Source of the DNA: JAZLIT01 sp045617525 | GTDB lineage: Bacteria > Bacillota > Bacilli > Bacillales_A > Planococcaceae | Assembly (NCBI GenBank): GCA_045617525.1 | Contig: JAZLIT010000195.1 | Span: 1-51,987 of the forward strand | Reading direction: 5' to 3' | DNA length: 51,987 bases | Part shown: positions 24,951 to 33,962 of the stretch, in pieces | Numbering within the stretch: the stretch's first letter is position 1 | Layout: each line of letters begins with the position of its first letter | The notes under the pieces: generated by a model | What the model saw: the letters and a program-made list of their open reading frames with translations, nothing else | Databases searched by the model: none | What the model was told of the DNA's origin: nothing | Translations under genes and position numbers: made by a program

Positions 24951-25847
24951 TTAAATAGCTCTAAAAATCAATCCAACAATTGCATAAACAATTACTATAC
25001 CATAAATTGCTAGCATGTGAATTAACGAGAAAACGAACATTTTATTGGCCCATTTTTTTCCTTCTTTTTTATGATAGCCAACAATACTCATCCCAAGCCA
25101 AATCGCACTTAAAGTAAAAGCTACTAGCGCTAACCCAAGACTTAGCGGGTAAAATAAGATACTCGAAAGCATGAGCAATACTAAATATACATTTGATTGA
25201 ATATAGGTACGACGCTCTCCTTTCACAACAGGTAGCATCGGAATATTCGCCGCTGCATAATCATCCTGCTTACGAATAGCAATCGCATAAAAATGTGGCA
25301 TTTGCCAAATAACCATAATTGCAAATAGTGCCCAACACGCTGGGTGCCAAATATCTGGACCCACGGCAGCCCAACCAATTAACGGTGGCATTGCACCAGA
25401 AATACTACCGACTTCTGTATTCCAAATCGTATGACGCTTCGTCCAAATTGTATACGGTACAACGTAGAAAAATACGCCTAAAAAACCTAAAAGTGCAGCT
25501 AATGGTGTTGTGAAATAAAGTAACACTACCCCAACAATTAAAAATGTAATGGCCGCGATTAATAATGTTTTTAGGCCCAGCTCGCCTGTAACAGACGGGC
25601 GTGTTTTCGTGCGTGGCATGATGGCATCAATGTCACGATCGTATAAGTTATTAAAAATTCCTGCTGAAGCAATAACGATGGCCGTTCCAGCTACCGCTAA
25701 AATGATATCGCCAATGTGTTGTATAAAACTTAAGTCATATGTGTACAGCGCAAGCATTAGACCGGCAAGCATTGGTATCAAATTCGATTTGATAATCCCT
25801 GTTTTTACCGCTAATGCCCATAGCTGACTAGAAGATCGCTTATGCAT
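24951..25847 (-). CDS. ctaB: Heme O synthase (protoheme IX farnesyltransferase)
   Basis: Polytopic membrane prenyltransferase of 298 residues that attaches farnesyl to heme B to give heme O for the terminal oxidase. The UbiA signature NNLYDRDIDAIMPRTKTRP (near residues 66-84), with the metal-diphosphate-binding NxxxDxxxD, and the second acidic loop (YAIAIRKQDDY) are present, along with about nine hydrophobic segments. ctaA and other oxidase genes are not beside it. ATG 25847 is taken; the upstream TATT-rich stretch gives only a weak ribosome site (GGGAG). It ends in a strong terminator. Confidence 0.93.
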   Translation of the reverse strand: MHKRSSSQLWALAVKTGIIKSNLIPMLAGLMLALYTYDLSFIQHIGDIILAVAGTAIVIASAGIFNNLYDRDIDAIMPRTKTRPSVTGELGLKTLLIAAITFLIVGVVLLYFTTPLAALLGFLGVFFYVVPYTIWTKRHTIWNTEVGSISGAMPPLIGWAAVGPDIWHPACWALFAIMVIWQMPHFYAIAIRKQDDYAAANIPMLPVVKGERRTYIQSNVYLVLLMLSSILFYPLSLGLALVAFTLSAIWLGMSIVGYHKKEGKKWANKMFVFSLIHMLAIYGIVIVYAIVGLIFRAI

Positions 25848-25982
25848 AGTAATTTTATTTTAATACTCCCTCATTTTTATCAATACTTTAAGTATAACCT
25901 AAAAAAGGCTGACGGTGCTATGATGGAAGCCTTTTTCTTATAAATGACACAAGTAGTCGTATTTCCTACTTGAAATCTCTTC

Positions 25983-26021
25983 AAAAATAAAAACTGGCGG
26001 AGTATATTACCACTCCGCCAG
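25983..26021 (-). terminator. Terminator of RND pump gene
   Basis: CTGGCGGAGT pairs with ACTCCGCCAG around an 8-base loop, followed on the minus strand by TTTTTATTTTTG. Confidence 0.85.
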
Positions 26022-26044
26022 CCACTCATTTTAAATAGTGTAAA

Positions 26045-29000
26045 TTAATCTTCTTCGATTTCTTTACGATCTTTTTTCACCATTTTCGATAATACTTCAT
26101 ACACGATCGGTACAACGATTAACGTTAATAATGTTGAAGATAATAGACCGCCAATTACTGTAATTGCAAGGTCTTTTGAAACCAGACCACCACCAGCAGC
26201 ACCAAATGCCATTGGAAGCATTGCGCCGATCGTTGCAATTGCTGTCATCAGAATCGGACGTAAACGTGTAGAACCTGCCTCTAGAATTGCATCTCGCATA
26301 CCCAGTCCAGCGCGTTCCATATGGATAATACGATCCACTAATACAATGGCGTTCGTTACTACGATACCAATTAACATCAGTAAGCCCATTAATACAGATA
26401 CTGATATTGTTTGCCCTGTTGCCCACAGTCCGATCCAAGAACCGATTACAGTGAACGGTAATGAGAACAAGATTGCAAATGGTGCTAAACCTTCACCAAA
26501 TGTAACGACTAAGATGAAGTAAACGATTGCGATTGCCGCAAGCATTGCCACACCTAACTTCGTGAATGTATCTTCCATATCAGCTGCTACACCTGCTACA
26601 CCAACAGTTGTACCTTTAGGGAAATCAATTGCATCGACTTTTTTATCTGCAGCCGAAGTTGCTTTTGAAACATCTTTGCCAATAACTGTTGCTGAAACTG
26701 TCGCAAAGTACTCGCCTTTTGAACGAGATAGCGAATTTAATGTAGTGCCTTCTTCAAGCTCCACTAATTCACCAATTGTCATTGTTGTGCCCAGTCCTGT
26801 TATAACTGGTGTTGCTAAAATATCGTCAATTGATGAAGCAGCTAATTTCGCATCACGTTGAATAATAACTTCGATATCCGAACCATTATGCTCAACTGTT
26901 GTTAATGTTTCATTTTGACCGTCGCCTTGTAGCGCCATCAAAATTTGTGCTGCTGTTACACCGTATTGTAATACGTTTTCTTGATCAACTTTTAAGACAT
27001 TTTCCACATATGCATTTTGAGCATCTGATTTAACGTCTTCTAAATCTTTCACTTCATTTAATGCCACTTCAATTTGATTGATTGATGTACGTAAATCATC
27101 TAAATCTTCACTGTATACTGTATAGCTTACTTCATTTGAAGATAAGCCCATTGCGAAGTTTTGAGATTTCCATTCACCTGATTGACCTATGTTGAATGCA
27201 TATTCTTCAATCTCTTTTTTCACGTCGCTAAAGTTCTCTGTTTCTGGATCGAAAATTAAATACATTAACGAGCTTCCAGCACCACCACCAGTCATCATAG
27301 CTGACATATCTCCGCTAGTTGATACTTCCTTCGTGACAGAAACTTGAACAATATCGATATCTTTACGTTTTAAAAGCTCTTTTTCTACAACTTCTACATT
27401 TTCTAACGTTTTATCAATTAAATCACCTGTTGCAGGTGTGTACGTTAAATACATAACTTTCTCTTCTTGAGAACCCATAAAGCTGAAGCCAATTAATGGC
27501 GTTAACGCTAATGAACCAACAAGTAATAGGATTGCAAGGATTGAAGTAATCCATTTGTGATTTAAGCATTTTTCTAAAATACCTTTATAAATATGTGATA
27601 GCTTACCAGAATCTTTATGGTTCGATTCTGATTTATTACCGTATAATTTTTTACGGAATAGTACATGCGATAATGCTGGTACGATTGTGATCGCTACGAT
27701 TAATGATGCAATTAATGCAAATGACATCGTTAATGCGAACGGTAAGAATAATTCTCCTACCATGCCACCCACAAAGATTAATGGCGCGAATACCGCTACT
27801 GTTACTAATGTAGAAGACAGGATTGGCTTGAACATTTCAATTGTCGCCTCACGTACTAATGCGCGACCTTTTAATTTTTCATCTTTTAAATGCATACGAC
27901 GATAAATATTTTCTACTACAACGATGGAGTCATCAATTACACGTCCAATTGCTACCGTAATCGCACCTAGCGTCATAATATTAAGTGTAATGTCCATCCA
28001 GTTTAAGACAAGTAGTGCCATAAAGATTGAAACCGGGATTGAAACAATTGAGATAATTGTTGATTTCCAGTCACGTAAAAATAATAGAATTACTAGTATA
28101 GCAATTAAACCACCAAATAACGCTTTTTCAATCATTGTGAAAACAGAGTCTTCAATTGGCTTACCTTGGTCAAGTGAAACATCAATTACAAGACCTTCGA
28201 TTGCTTTTTTCTCTTCTTCTATTAACTCTTTCACTGCATTTACTACTGTTACAGTGTTAGCATCTTGCCCTTTAACGATTTGAATTGCAATTGCATCTGA
28301 ACCGTTTGTGCGTGATACAGATTTAATTTTACCTACTACTTCAAGCTCTGCTACATCTGAAAGCTTCACAAATGGAGAAGGATTTTCAGCTGTAGGTGTA
28401 ACTGGAATTAGCATTTCCTTTAAATCATCGATCGTTTTAAATTTTCCATCGACAGCAACTGCTTGCTCGCCCACTTCAAATTCAAATAAACCTAAAGAAA
28501 TCGCTAAATCACTCGCTTGCACCATTTGCGTAACAGATTCCTCTGTTATGCCTAACTGCTCCAATTTTTCTTTATTAAATTTGAAGTCAACTTCTTCTAT
28601 ATGCTGACCTGTAATTGTCGCAGAAGCTACTCCATCAAGTTTATTAATTTTTGGTAACAATAACGTTTCTACTGTCGACGTTAATTCAACAATATTTTCA
28701 GTTTCTGAACCAACAGAAAGTGCAAGGACTGGCATCATATTCATGCTAATTGCCATAATTGTCGGATCCTGCACTTCATCAGGCGTTTGAACAGCATCTA
28801 ACGCTGATTCAAGCTGACGTTTTTTCTCTTCCATATCTACGCCATATTCAAACTCTACTTGAACTTGTGATACGTTTGACGAAGATGTCGAATAGACAGC
28901 CTTTACATCTTTTAAACTTTCAATTGCCTTTTCATATGGAATCGATACATCTTCCATAACTTGCTCGGGTGTTGCACCAGGATATACACCCATAACAATT

Positions 29001-29140
29001 AAGAATGGAATTGAAATATCCGGAATTGACTCCATTTTCATACGTGTTCCTGAATAAACACCCGATGCCACGATAATAATTGTCAATAACCACACTGCTA
29101 GCTTGTTTTTCAAAACGAAATTTACTAAACTTCTCACCAT
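26045..29140 (-). CDS. RND-superfamily efflux transporter (SwrC/AcrB-like)
   Basis: 1031 residues, with the typical HAE1 RND layout: N-terminal TM1, a large porter loop, TM2-6, a second loop, and TM7-12. Around TM4 the proton-relay acidic pair lies in TLGAITVAIGRVIDDSIVVVENIYRRM. The C-terminal half holds MGLLMLIGIVVTNAIVLVDRI, equivalent to TM10. In B. subtilis SwrC (YerP) supports swarming and surfactin tolerance; that job is plausible but unproven here. Lipid or surfactant export needs no outer membrane partner in Gram-positives. The start ATG follows AAGGTAGGTG. It is divergent from a TetR gene, as swrC is from yerO. Confidence 0.93.
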   Translation of the reverse strand: MVRSLVNFVLKNKLAVWLLTIIIVASGVYSGTRMKMESIPDISIPFLIVMGVYPGATPEQVMEDVSIPYEKAIESLKDVKAVYSTSSSNVSQVQVEFEYGVDMEEKKRQLESALDAVQTPDEVQDPTIMAISMNMMPVLALSVGSETENIVELTSTVETLLLPKINKLDGVASATITGQHIEEVDFKFNKEKLEQLGITEESVTQMVQASDLAISLGLFEFEVGEQAVAVDGKFKTIDDLKEMLIPVTPTAENPSPFVKLSDVAELEVVGKIKSVSRTNGSDAIAIQIVKGQDANTVTVVNAVKELIEEEKKAIEGLVIDVSLDQGKPIEDSVFTMIEKALFGGLIAILVILLFLRDWKSTIISIVSIPVSIFMALLVLNWMDITLNIMTLGAITVAIGRVIDDSIVVVENIYRRMHLKDEKLKGRALVREATIEMFKPILSSTLVTVAVFAPLIFVGGMVGELFLPFALTMSFALIASLIVAITIVPALSHVLFRKKLYGNKSESNHKDSGKLSHIYKGILEKCLNHKWITSILAILLLVGSLALTPLIGFSFMGSQEEKVMYLTYTPATGDLIDKTLENVEVVEKELLKRKDIDIVQVSVTKEVSTSGDMSAMMTGGGAGSSLMYLIFDPETENFSDVKKEIEEYAFNIGQSGEWKSQNFAMGLSSNEVSYTVYSEDLDDLRTSINQIEVALNEVKDLEDVKSDAQNAYVENVLKVDQENVLQYGVTAAQILMALQGDGQNETLTTVEHNGSDIEVIIQRDAKLAASSIDDILATPVITGLGTTMTIGELVELEEGTTLNSLSRSKGEYFATVSATVIGKDVSKATSAADKKVDAIDFPKGTTVGVAGVAADMEDTFTKLGVAMLAAIAIVYFILVVTFGEGLAPFAILFSLPFTVIGSWIGLWATGQTISVSVLMGLLMLIGIVVTNAIVLVDRIIHMERAGLGMRDAILEAGSTRLRPILMTAIATIGAMLPMAFGAAGGGLVSKDLAITVIGGLLSSTLLTLIVVPIVYEVLSKMVKKDRKEIEED

Positions 29141-29155
29141 TACACCTACCTTAGT

Positions 29156-29202
29156 TTGACTTTATCTCTACAAATATTTATACTAATTGACTAACTGGTC
29201 AA
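29156..29202. promoter_or_regulatory. Divergent promoter region with TetR operator
   Basis: For the TetR gene: TTGACT (29156-29161), 17 bases, TATACT (29179-29184). The operator-like dyad TTGACTAACTGGTCAA (29187-29202) lies just after that -10 box. On the opposite strand it lies between TTGACA (29207-29202) and a -10-like TAGTAT, so one bound repressor could block both the RND gene and its own gene. Confidence 0.6.
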
Positions 29203-29229
29203 CTGTCAATTCAAAGGAGCCACAAAATT

Positions 29230-30054
29230 ATGACAAAAAAACAATTAGTCATCGATGCTGCCATTGAATTATTCGCCCAAAAAGGTGTCGAATCAACTTC
29301 AATCCAACAAATTACCGACAAATGCGGTATTTCTAAAGGTGCCTTCTATCTTTCATTTAAATCAAAAGAAGAGCTGATTCTTTCCATTATTGATTACTTC
29401 ATGCAGGACATTTCACAGCAAATTGACCAATCAGTCAATTCGTCGGAAAATAGTGAAGAGAAATTATATAACTATTATTTAACATCACTAAATTTTTTAG
29501 TAGAACATAAACCATTCGCACTTATCTTTCTGCGAGAGCAAATGTCAGCCATTGGCGATGAAGTCTTCCAAAAAATGATGTACTACGAGGAGCTTTCTAA
29601 CCGTTTGCTACTCCAAATGGTCGATGAAATATATGGGCCACAAGTTGCACATACTAAATACGATCTCATTGTCTTTATGCAAGGCATTTTAAAATCCTAT
29701 ATGACAGTTATTTTATTTAACGGCAAAGAAATTAATATTGAACAACTCACGGAAATGCTTGTTGAAAAGACAAACATCTTAGCTAAACATAGTGTGAAAA
29801 CTACACTCACTGCCGAACATGTTTTACCTCAACCGTCTTCGCCACTCACAAGAGAATTACTCTTACAAGAATTAAATATGCTGAAAGATGATTCACTAAC
29901 ACCATTACAATTAGATTCCACTACAGTCTTAATAAAAGAAATTACAGCTCAATCCCCAAATCGAGCAATAATAGTCGGCATGTGCCATAACTTAAGAAGT
30001 AATCCGAAATGTAGCTGGGCAATTTATTTAGTGAAGCATTTTTTTGAAGTTTAG
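29230..30054 (+). CDS. TetR-family transcriptional regulator (YerO-like)
   Basis: 274-residue repressor. The N-terminal helix-turn-helix is SIQQITDKCGISKGAFYLSFKSKEELI (about residues 24-50); a ligand-binding helical core runs to about 190, followed by an extra C-terminal part of about 80 residues (from AEHVLPQPSS). Ordinary TetR proteins are about 200 residues long, but B. subtilis YerO, the SwrC-linked repressor, is also long, so the pair looks like YerO/SwrC. ATG follows AAAGGAGCCAC. It probably represses the divergent RND pump and itself through the dyad at 29187-29202. Confidence 0.9.
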   Translation: MTKKQLVIDAAIELFAQKGVESTSIQQITDKCGISKGAFYLSFKSKEELILSIIDYFMQDISQQIDQSVNSSENSEEKLYNYYLTSLNFLVEHKPFALIFLREQMSAIGDEVFQKMMYYEELSNRLLLQMVDEIYGPQVAHTKYDLIVFMQGILKSYMTVILFNGKEINIEQLTEMLVEKTNILAKHSVKTTLTAEHVLPQPSSPLTRELLLQELNMLKDDSLTPLQLDSTTVLIKEITAQSPNRAIIVGMCHNLRSNPKCSWAIYLVKHFFEV

Positions 30055-30093
30055 TACGGTTCACCGCTAAATGGTGGGTTCTAATGAATTTAA

Positions 30094-30136
30094 AAATAGG
30101 GCCTCTCTGTTCAATCCGAACAGAGAGGCCCTATTT
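30094..30136 (+). terminator. Terminator behind TetR gene
   Basis: A perfect 19-bp stem (AAATAGGGCCTCTCTGTTC and complement) with loop AATCC. A-rich and T-rich flanks make it usable in both directions. Confidence 0.85.
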
Positions 30137-30149
30137 CATTGTTTAATGC

Positions 30150-30341
30150 TTACTCATTTTCGATTAATAACTTCAATACGCGTTTCAAGTTTACCGCAAA
30201 TATCGTTATGCAACTGTTTGCTGCAATAGCCAATGTTTCGGGTTATCCGCCAAACTGCAAAAGAATGTTATATTCCGCATCAGTTTTATCAAAAATCCAC
30301 ACGGAATTCCAAATCAAATCATCGCTTTTCCAGCTACTTCT
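30150..30341 (-). pseudogene. C-terminal fragment of an unknown gene with one in-frame stop
   Basis: Directly after the stop codon of the GNAT gene, and in the same frame, 62 sense codons read RSSWKSDDLIWNSVWIFD...LLQFGG, then TAA, then PETLAIAANSCITIFAV...LLIENE and a final TAA. The two pieces look like one protein interrupted by a nonsense codon and missing its N-terminus. I do not recognise the family. Confidence 0.55.
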
Positions 30342-30839
30342 CTATAATAGGTACGCCATGCTATATTCGTTCACATATTCACCATCTATCAAAAGTGAAT
30401 TACGTTTTACACCTTCGATTTCGTAGCCCATCTTTTTATATAGTTGGACTGCGGCTTCGTTATGCTCGATAACACTCAGCTCTAAACGGCTAATTCCGCT
30501 TTCCTTCGCCTCGTTGTGAGCAGCTGTAAACAGAGCACTTCCTACACCCTTCCTACGTGCCTCACTATGTACACCAATAACAATTGAGCCACGATGTGCA
30601 ATACGATTCGCTGTTTCCCCTCGTAAAATAAGATAACCTAGGATTTTCTCTCCTTCTAACGCGACAAAAAGTGCGCTTTCCGGCTCGTTATAAAACATCT
30701 CAATTAGGTGCTCTGCCTTCTTTACTGACATATTTCGTTCACCCGGACCAAACAGCATGAAATTTGAGTTTTCCGCATCCCTCATTACTTCCACAAATTG
30801 CTCAGCATCCGCCTGTTTCGCTTTTCTAACATCGATCAT
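30342..30839 (-). CDS. GNAT-family N-acetyltransferase
   Basis: 165-residue acetyltransferase with the acetyl-CoA-binding loop RGSIVIGVHSEARRKGVGSALF (Q/RxxGxG/A: RRKGVG) and the later VIEHNEAAVQLYKKMGYEIEGVKRN, typical of the Gcn5-related fold. N-terminal MIDVRKAKQADAEQF is the usual start. The acetylated substrate (amino acid, ribosomal protein, drug) cannot be told; the short form with GVKRNSLL resembles the RimI/YhhY type. The start ATG follows GGGAGGT at eight bases. It is followed, in the same frame, by the pseudogene fragment at 30150-30341. Confidence 0.88.
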   Translation of the reverse strand: MIDVRKAKQADAEQFVEVMRDAENSNFMLFGPGERNMSVKKAEHLIEMFYNEPESALFVALEGEKILGYLILRGETANRIAHRGSIVIGVHSEARRKGVGSALFTAAHNEAKESGISRLELSVIEHNEAAVQLYKKMGYEIEGVKRNSLLIDGEYVNEYSMAYLL

Positions 30840-30887
30840 TTTTATGTACCTCCCTCAGAGAAAAAGCTTCCAATATAAATCGATTGC

Positions 30888-31241
30888 CTAATCTTTTTTA
30901 GCCATTCTTGTTCCTTGATGAAATACCATACGCCAATTACCATGCTCATTTTTCCAAATTGAACTTCTTAATACCTGTTGATGCTCATCTTTGGTTATTG
31001 AGATATACGTTACATGTGCCACGTCAACCGCCAATAATTTAACGTTAAATTCTAAAAGGTCCATTTGAATTTCAGGGATTCCTTGTTCTGTTACATATGA
31101 AAGTTGGCTCTCTTTATCAAAAACCATGCCCGAATTGCCAAACTCCATAAAGTCCTCACTTAGAAGCTGTTTAAAATCTTCCGTTCGATAATACATAAGT
31201 TGTTTCTCCAGTTGTAAAAACATTTCCTCTACGTCTTTCAT
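30888..31241 (-). CDS. DUF4440/SnoaL-like protein
   Basis: 117-residue protein of the NTF2/SnoaL-like fold: MKDVEEMFLQLEKQLMYYRTEDFKQLLSEDFMEFGNSG, a middle strand VKLLAVDVAHVTYIS and the closing RSSIWKNEHGNWRMVFHQGTRM, the standard DUF4440 pattern. The family includes small ketosteroid-isomerase-like enzymes and binding proteins; no specific function is known for this one. ATG 31241 is preferred over the TTG at 31244 because of spacing from AAGGGG. It begins 20 bases after the MFS gene's end and is probably co-transcribed with it. Confidence 0.8.
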   Translation of the reverse strand: MKDVEEMFLQLEKQLMYYRTEDFKQLLSEDFMEFGNSGMVFDKESQLSYVTEQGIPEIQMDLLEFNVKLLAVDVAHVTYISITKDEHQQVLRSSIWKNEHGNWRMVFHQGTRMAKKD

Positions 31242-31261
31242 CAAACTTCACACCCCTTACT

Positions 31262-32746
31262 TTATTTCACAGCAGAAGCCGGATTACTTTTCTCCTGCAC
31301 ACGTGATAATACAACTGTCAATGCAACACAGCTAAACAATACAATCGCTGTAATCGTAAATAAAGTCGTCAACGATTTGTCTAAAAGCCCGAGCGAGAAC
31401 GAACCTGCTACAACACCTAAAGAGAAGAATGCATAGAAATAACCATATGCCTTACCACGTGTTTCTGGCGTTGTTGCACGTACAAGCATTAAGTTAATCG
31501 ATGGGAATAAAAACGCAAAACCTACCCCATAAATAGCAAGGCATACATAGAGCATAGCTTGACCACTATTTTGGCCAATTAAAAACTGCGCAAGCCCCAT
31601 CATACCTAAGCCAAATGCATACGTCGCAAGCGGTGAAACAATATTAAATATGCGATTTGTCGGAAGCGCAAAAATAAGTACTGCCACAATCCCAAACATA
31701 CTCATTAGCGTTCCACTTAAACGCGAGTTATAGCCTACATCAACTACATGTAGCGGTAATAGATAAGCAAGAGCACCCTGTGAAAACATTAAGAAAAAGG
31801 CACCAATAAATGACATCCATAGCAAACGGTTATGCACTAGTTTTTGACGTCCCTTACTTTCAACTCGCTCCATTCTCGCCCGGTTCGCACGTAAAAAGAT
31901 AACCGTCGCAAAAAATAGAATAAATCCAACAGCGGCCACCGTCGAAAACACAAATGGCACTGACGTACGGCTGGCCATAATTCCACTGTAGGCTGGGCCA
32001 ATAATCGCAGCAATCCCAACGAAAGAACCCGTCATCGCATTTTGACTGCCCTGCACTTTTTCATCCGTTATATTTGCTAAATACGTAAAAGCAGCCGGCA
32101 CGATTAGCCCACCTAAAAATCCATGTATAAATCTTACAATAAACAAGCCCGTTACGTCATCAATAAAGTTATATAGCATTAACGACGAACTTGTCACGAA
32201 TAACCCGATTACCATAATAATATAGGCACCATGCTTATCCGTTAAAATACCTGATAAAATATTCCCCACCGTATTCGTTAATGAGTACATCCCCACCACA
32301 AAGCCCGCTAGCATTGCAGATGCCCCAAGCCCTGTTGCAAAGGTACTCATAACAGGTAACTGCGTAAATAAATCCATAAACGTGAAGAAAATTATTCCGT
32401 ACACAATCCATCGTTTTGGAATTGGCTTCACGCTAAATTTCTTCTCGTTCTTTTTCAGTATACGGTCATACACAAAATTCCCGAATGGAATAAATGCGAC
32501 TATTAGCGCCCCTACAGACCAACTAAAATTCCACTGTAATACAAGTTGCGCATACAATATCGCCAGCAAATAAAACACAAAAATGCCGCCATGAATCGAC
32601 CCTACAATTGTTACCGCAAAAGGTATATCTAAAATATATTTAAGTGGCATCGCAACGCCCAGAAGTGTTACTAATGATATCCCATCAATTATCCCTGCTA
32701 ACCTTACAATTGGTAGTGGGGCAAGCCATTTTTTCAAATTCACCAT
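31262..32746 (-). CDS. DUF3817-MFS fusion transporter
   Basis: 494 residues. Residues 9-98 (RLAGIIDGISLVTLLGVAMPLKY...HGGIFVFYLL...PFGNFVYDRIL) match the DUF3817 three-helix membrane domain, which is usually a separate protein of about 100 residues (B. subtilis YdzA type). A complete 12-helix MFS transporter follows from about residue 113, with GILTDKHGAYIIMVIG as its A-loop and RFIHGFLGGLIVPAAFTYLA. I see no frame break between the parts, so the fusion looks genuine. The gene is preceded by a -35/-10 pair (TTGTAA, 16, TATAAT) on the minus strand and followed by the DUF4440 gene. Substrate unknown. Confidence 0.88.
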   Translation of the reverse strand: MVNLKKWLAPLPIVRLAGIIDGISLVTLLGVAMPLKYILDIPFAVTIVGSIHGGIFVFYLLAILYAQLVLQWNFSWSVGALIVAFIPFGNFVYDRILKKNEKKFSVKPIPKRWIVYGIIFFTFMDLFTQLPVMSTFATGLGASAMLAGFVVGMYSLTNTVGNILSGILTDKHGAYIIMVIGLFVTSSSLMLYNFIDDVTGLFIVRFIHGFLGGLIVPAAFTYLANITDEKVQGSQNAMTGSFVGIAAIIGPAYSGIMASRTSVPFVFSTVAAVGFILFFATVIFLRANRARMERVESKGRQKLVHNRLLWMSFIGAFFLMFSQGALAYLLPLHVVDVGYNSRLSGTLMSMFGIVAVLIFALPTNRIFNIVSPLATYAFGLGMMGLAQFLIGQNSGQAMLYVCLAIYGVGFAFLFPSINLMLVRATTPETRGKAYGYFYAFFSLGVVAGSFSLGLLDKSLTTLFTITAIVLFSCVALTVVLSRVQEKSNPASAVK

Positions 32747-33153
32747 TCTTGATCCCCCATGTTCCTTCTATTTCAATTTCAAACTAATACTTTAATTATA
32801 TAGTTTTCCCAATGCTTTACAATGAATCATGCCGATGTAATGTCGATTACCGAAAAAGGTTCTCAATCCTTCGACAAAATCCGATTTTGTTCACCACTAA
32901 ACCTAAATTCTCACGCGTATGAAAAATCGAAGCGCTATGTTCATCATTTTCATTTTAGCCAACTATGTATTCATTTGAACAACAAAATTCACAATTATAT
33001 TTTTTCTACTAAGTAAAACAAATAAGAAAGAGCAATCATCAGTAAAGCATTTGAGGTAAATCTGCGCTGGCGTACACCAACTAAAAAAGCCTTACTGCAT
33101 ACGTATTTCTGCAGTAAGACTCTTATTTAATTTCTCTGGTAAAATTGTTGTAC
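32747..33153. other. Intergenic region with promoter of MFS gene
   Basis: About 407 bases, no supported gene. Near the left end, on the minus strand, TTGTAA (32822-32817), 16 bases and TATAAT (32800-32795) form the promoter of the DUF3817-MFS gene. A plus-strand frame (32822-33016) has no ribosome site. The GNAT terminator is at the right end. Confidence 0.55.
33083..33119 (-). terminator. Terminator of GNAT gene
   Basis: CTTACTGCA pairs with TGCAGTAAG, followed on the minus strand by GCTTTTTTAG. Confidence 0.8.
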
Positions 33154-33705
33154 TTACCTCGATTGACTTTCTAAAAAAGTTAGAAAATCTGCTTGGCGTA
33201 CAACATTGAGTATACATGGATTTCCTGTTTCCTTCTCGATTAGCTTAAGCTCGGTTGGAAACTCTCGCCCTACATCAAGTGACATGTAGGGTAGCTTTTT
33301 TTGCGCCGCAATTGAACGCTTATTTTGCATCGTTGCACCCGCAAAAACATACTCCAGCTGAAGTTCCAAAAATGCGATTTTCAAAATTTCTATTTTCGCT
33401 GCTTCATTATAGCCTTTGCCCCAATATGGGTACCCAATCCAGGTACCAATATGTGCCGTTTTATTCGCTCGATCAATTGCTTTCAGCGTAATTACGCCAA
33501 CTAATTCCTGCTTTTCATTAATAATTACACGCGACAACTGAAGGCTTTGGCGCTCTTCCCCTAATATGAATTCAATAAAATCCCGCGTACCATTCAGAGA
33601 ACATTGCTGCCAACTTAAGTTCAGTGATTCCTTCACATGAGGATCCGAGGTCATTTGCGACATAATCTCTGTGTATTTGCTATCATGTTTCATCAACTGA
33701 ATCAT
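33154..33705 (-). CDS. GNAT-family N-acetyltransferase (RimJ/YdaF-like)
   Basis: 183-residue acetyltransferase. The conserved VGVITLKAIDRANKTAHIGTWIGYPYWGKGYNEAAKIEIL contains the acetyl-CoA loop (YWGKGYNEAA), and LEYVFAGATMQNKRSIAAQKKL is the usual C-terminal helix. This is the RimJ/SpeG-like branch, which acetylates N-termini of ribosomal proteins, spermidine or other amines; the substrate is not fixed by sequence. ATG 33705 follows GGAGGG at nine bases. It is divergent from the M1 peptidase, with a perfect palindrome in the gap. Confidence 0.85.
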   Translation of the reverse strand: MIQLMKHDSKYTEIMSQMTSDPHVKESLNLSWQQCSLNGTRDFIEFILGEERQSLQLSRVIINEKQELVGVITLKAIDRANKTAHIGTWIGYPYWGKGYNEAAKIEILKIAFLELQLEYVFAGATMQNKRSIAAQKKLPYMSLDVGREFPTELKLIEKETGNPCILNVVRQADFLTFLESQSR

Positions 33706-33820
33706 TGTCTAAATCCCTCCATGTGAATATCTATTCTTTAATTCAATAAATTAATTTTCTATGTATCTTAAATCTTCGTAACCATACCTTTACATACATC
33801 TAATAATTGGAAACTAATTC

Positions 33821-33838
33821 TACCATAAATTTATGGTA
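33821..33838. promoter_or_regulatory. Perfect 18-bp palindrome in divergent intergenic region
   Basis: TACCATAAATTTATGGTA reads the same on both strands. It lies 116 bases before the GNAT start and about 125 before the M1 peptidase start. This is the form of a dimeric repressor's operator. The binder is unknown. Confidence 0.45.
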
Positions 33839-33962
33839 ATTACGATTTTGTTCAAAAATTTCCCACAGTGTTTTCTTCTTTATGTTTATTAAATCATTAG
33901 TTGAATTATATAGAGGGTTTTAGCATATGTAGTTATTAAATAAATTGTTTAGGAGTGGGCTT

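Noticed and set aside
26097..26438. Gly/Ser/Asn/Cys-rich minus-strand frame inside the RND gene
   Set aside because: Overlaps the well-supported RND gene on the same strand in another frame, with an odd composition.
32822..33016. 64-codon frame upstream of the GNAT gene
   Set aside because: No ribosome site; overlaps the promoter of the MFS gene.
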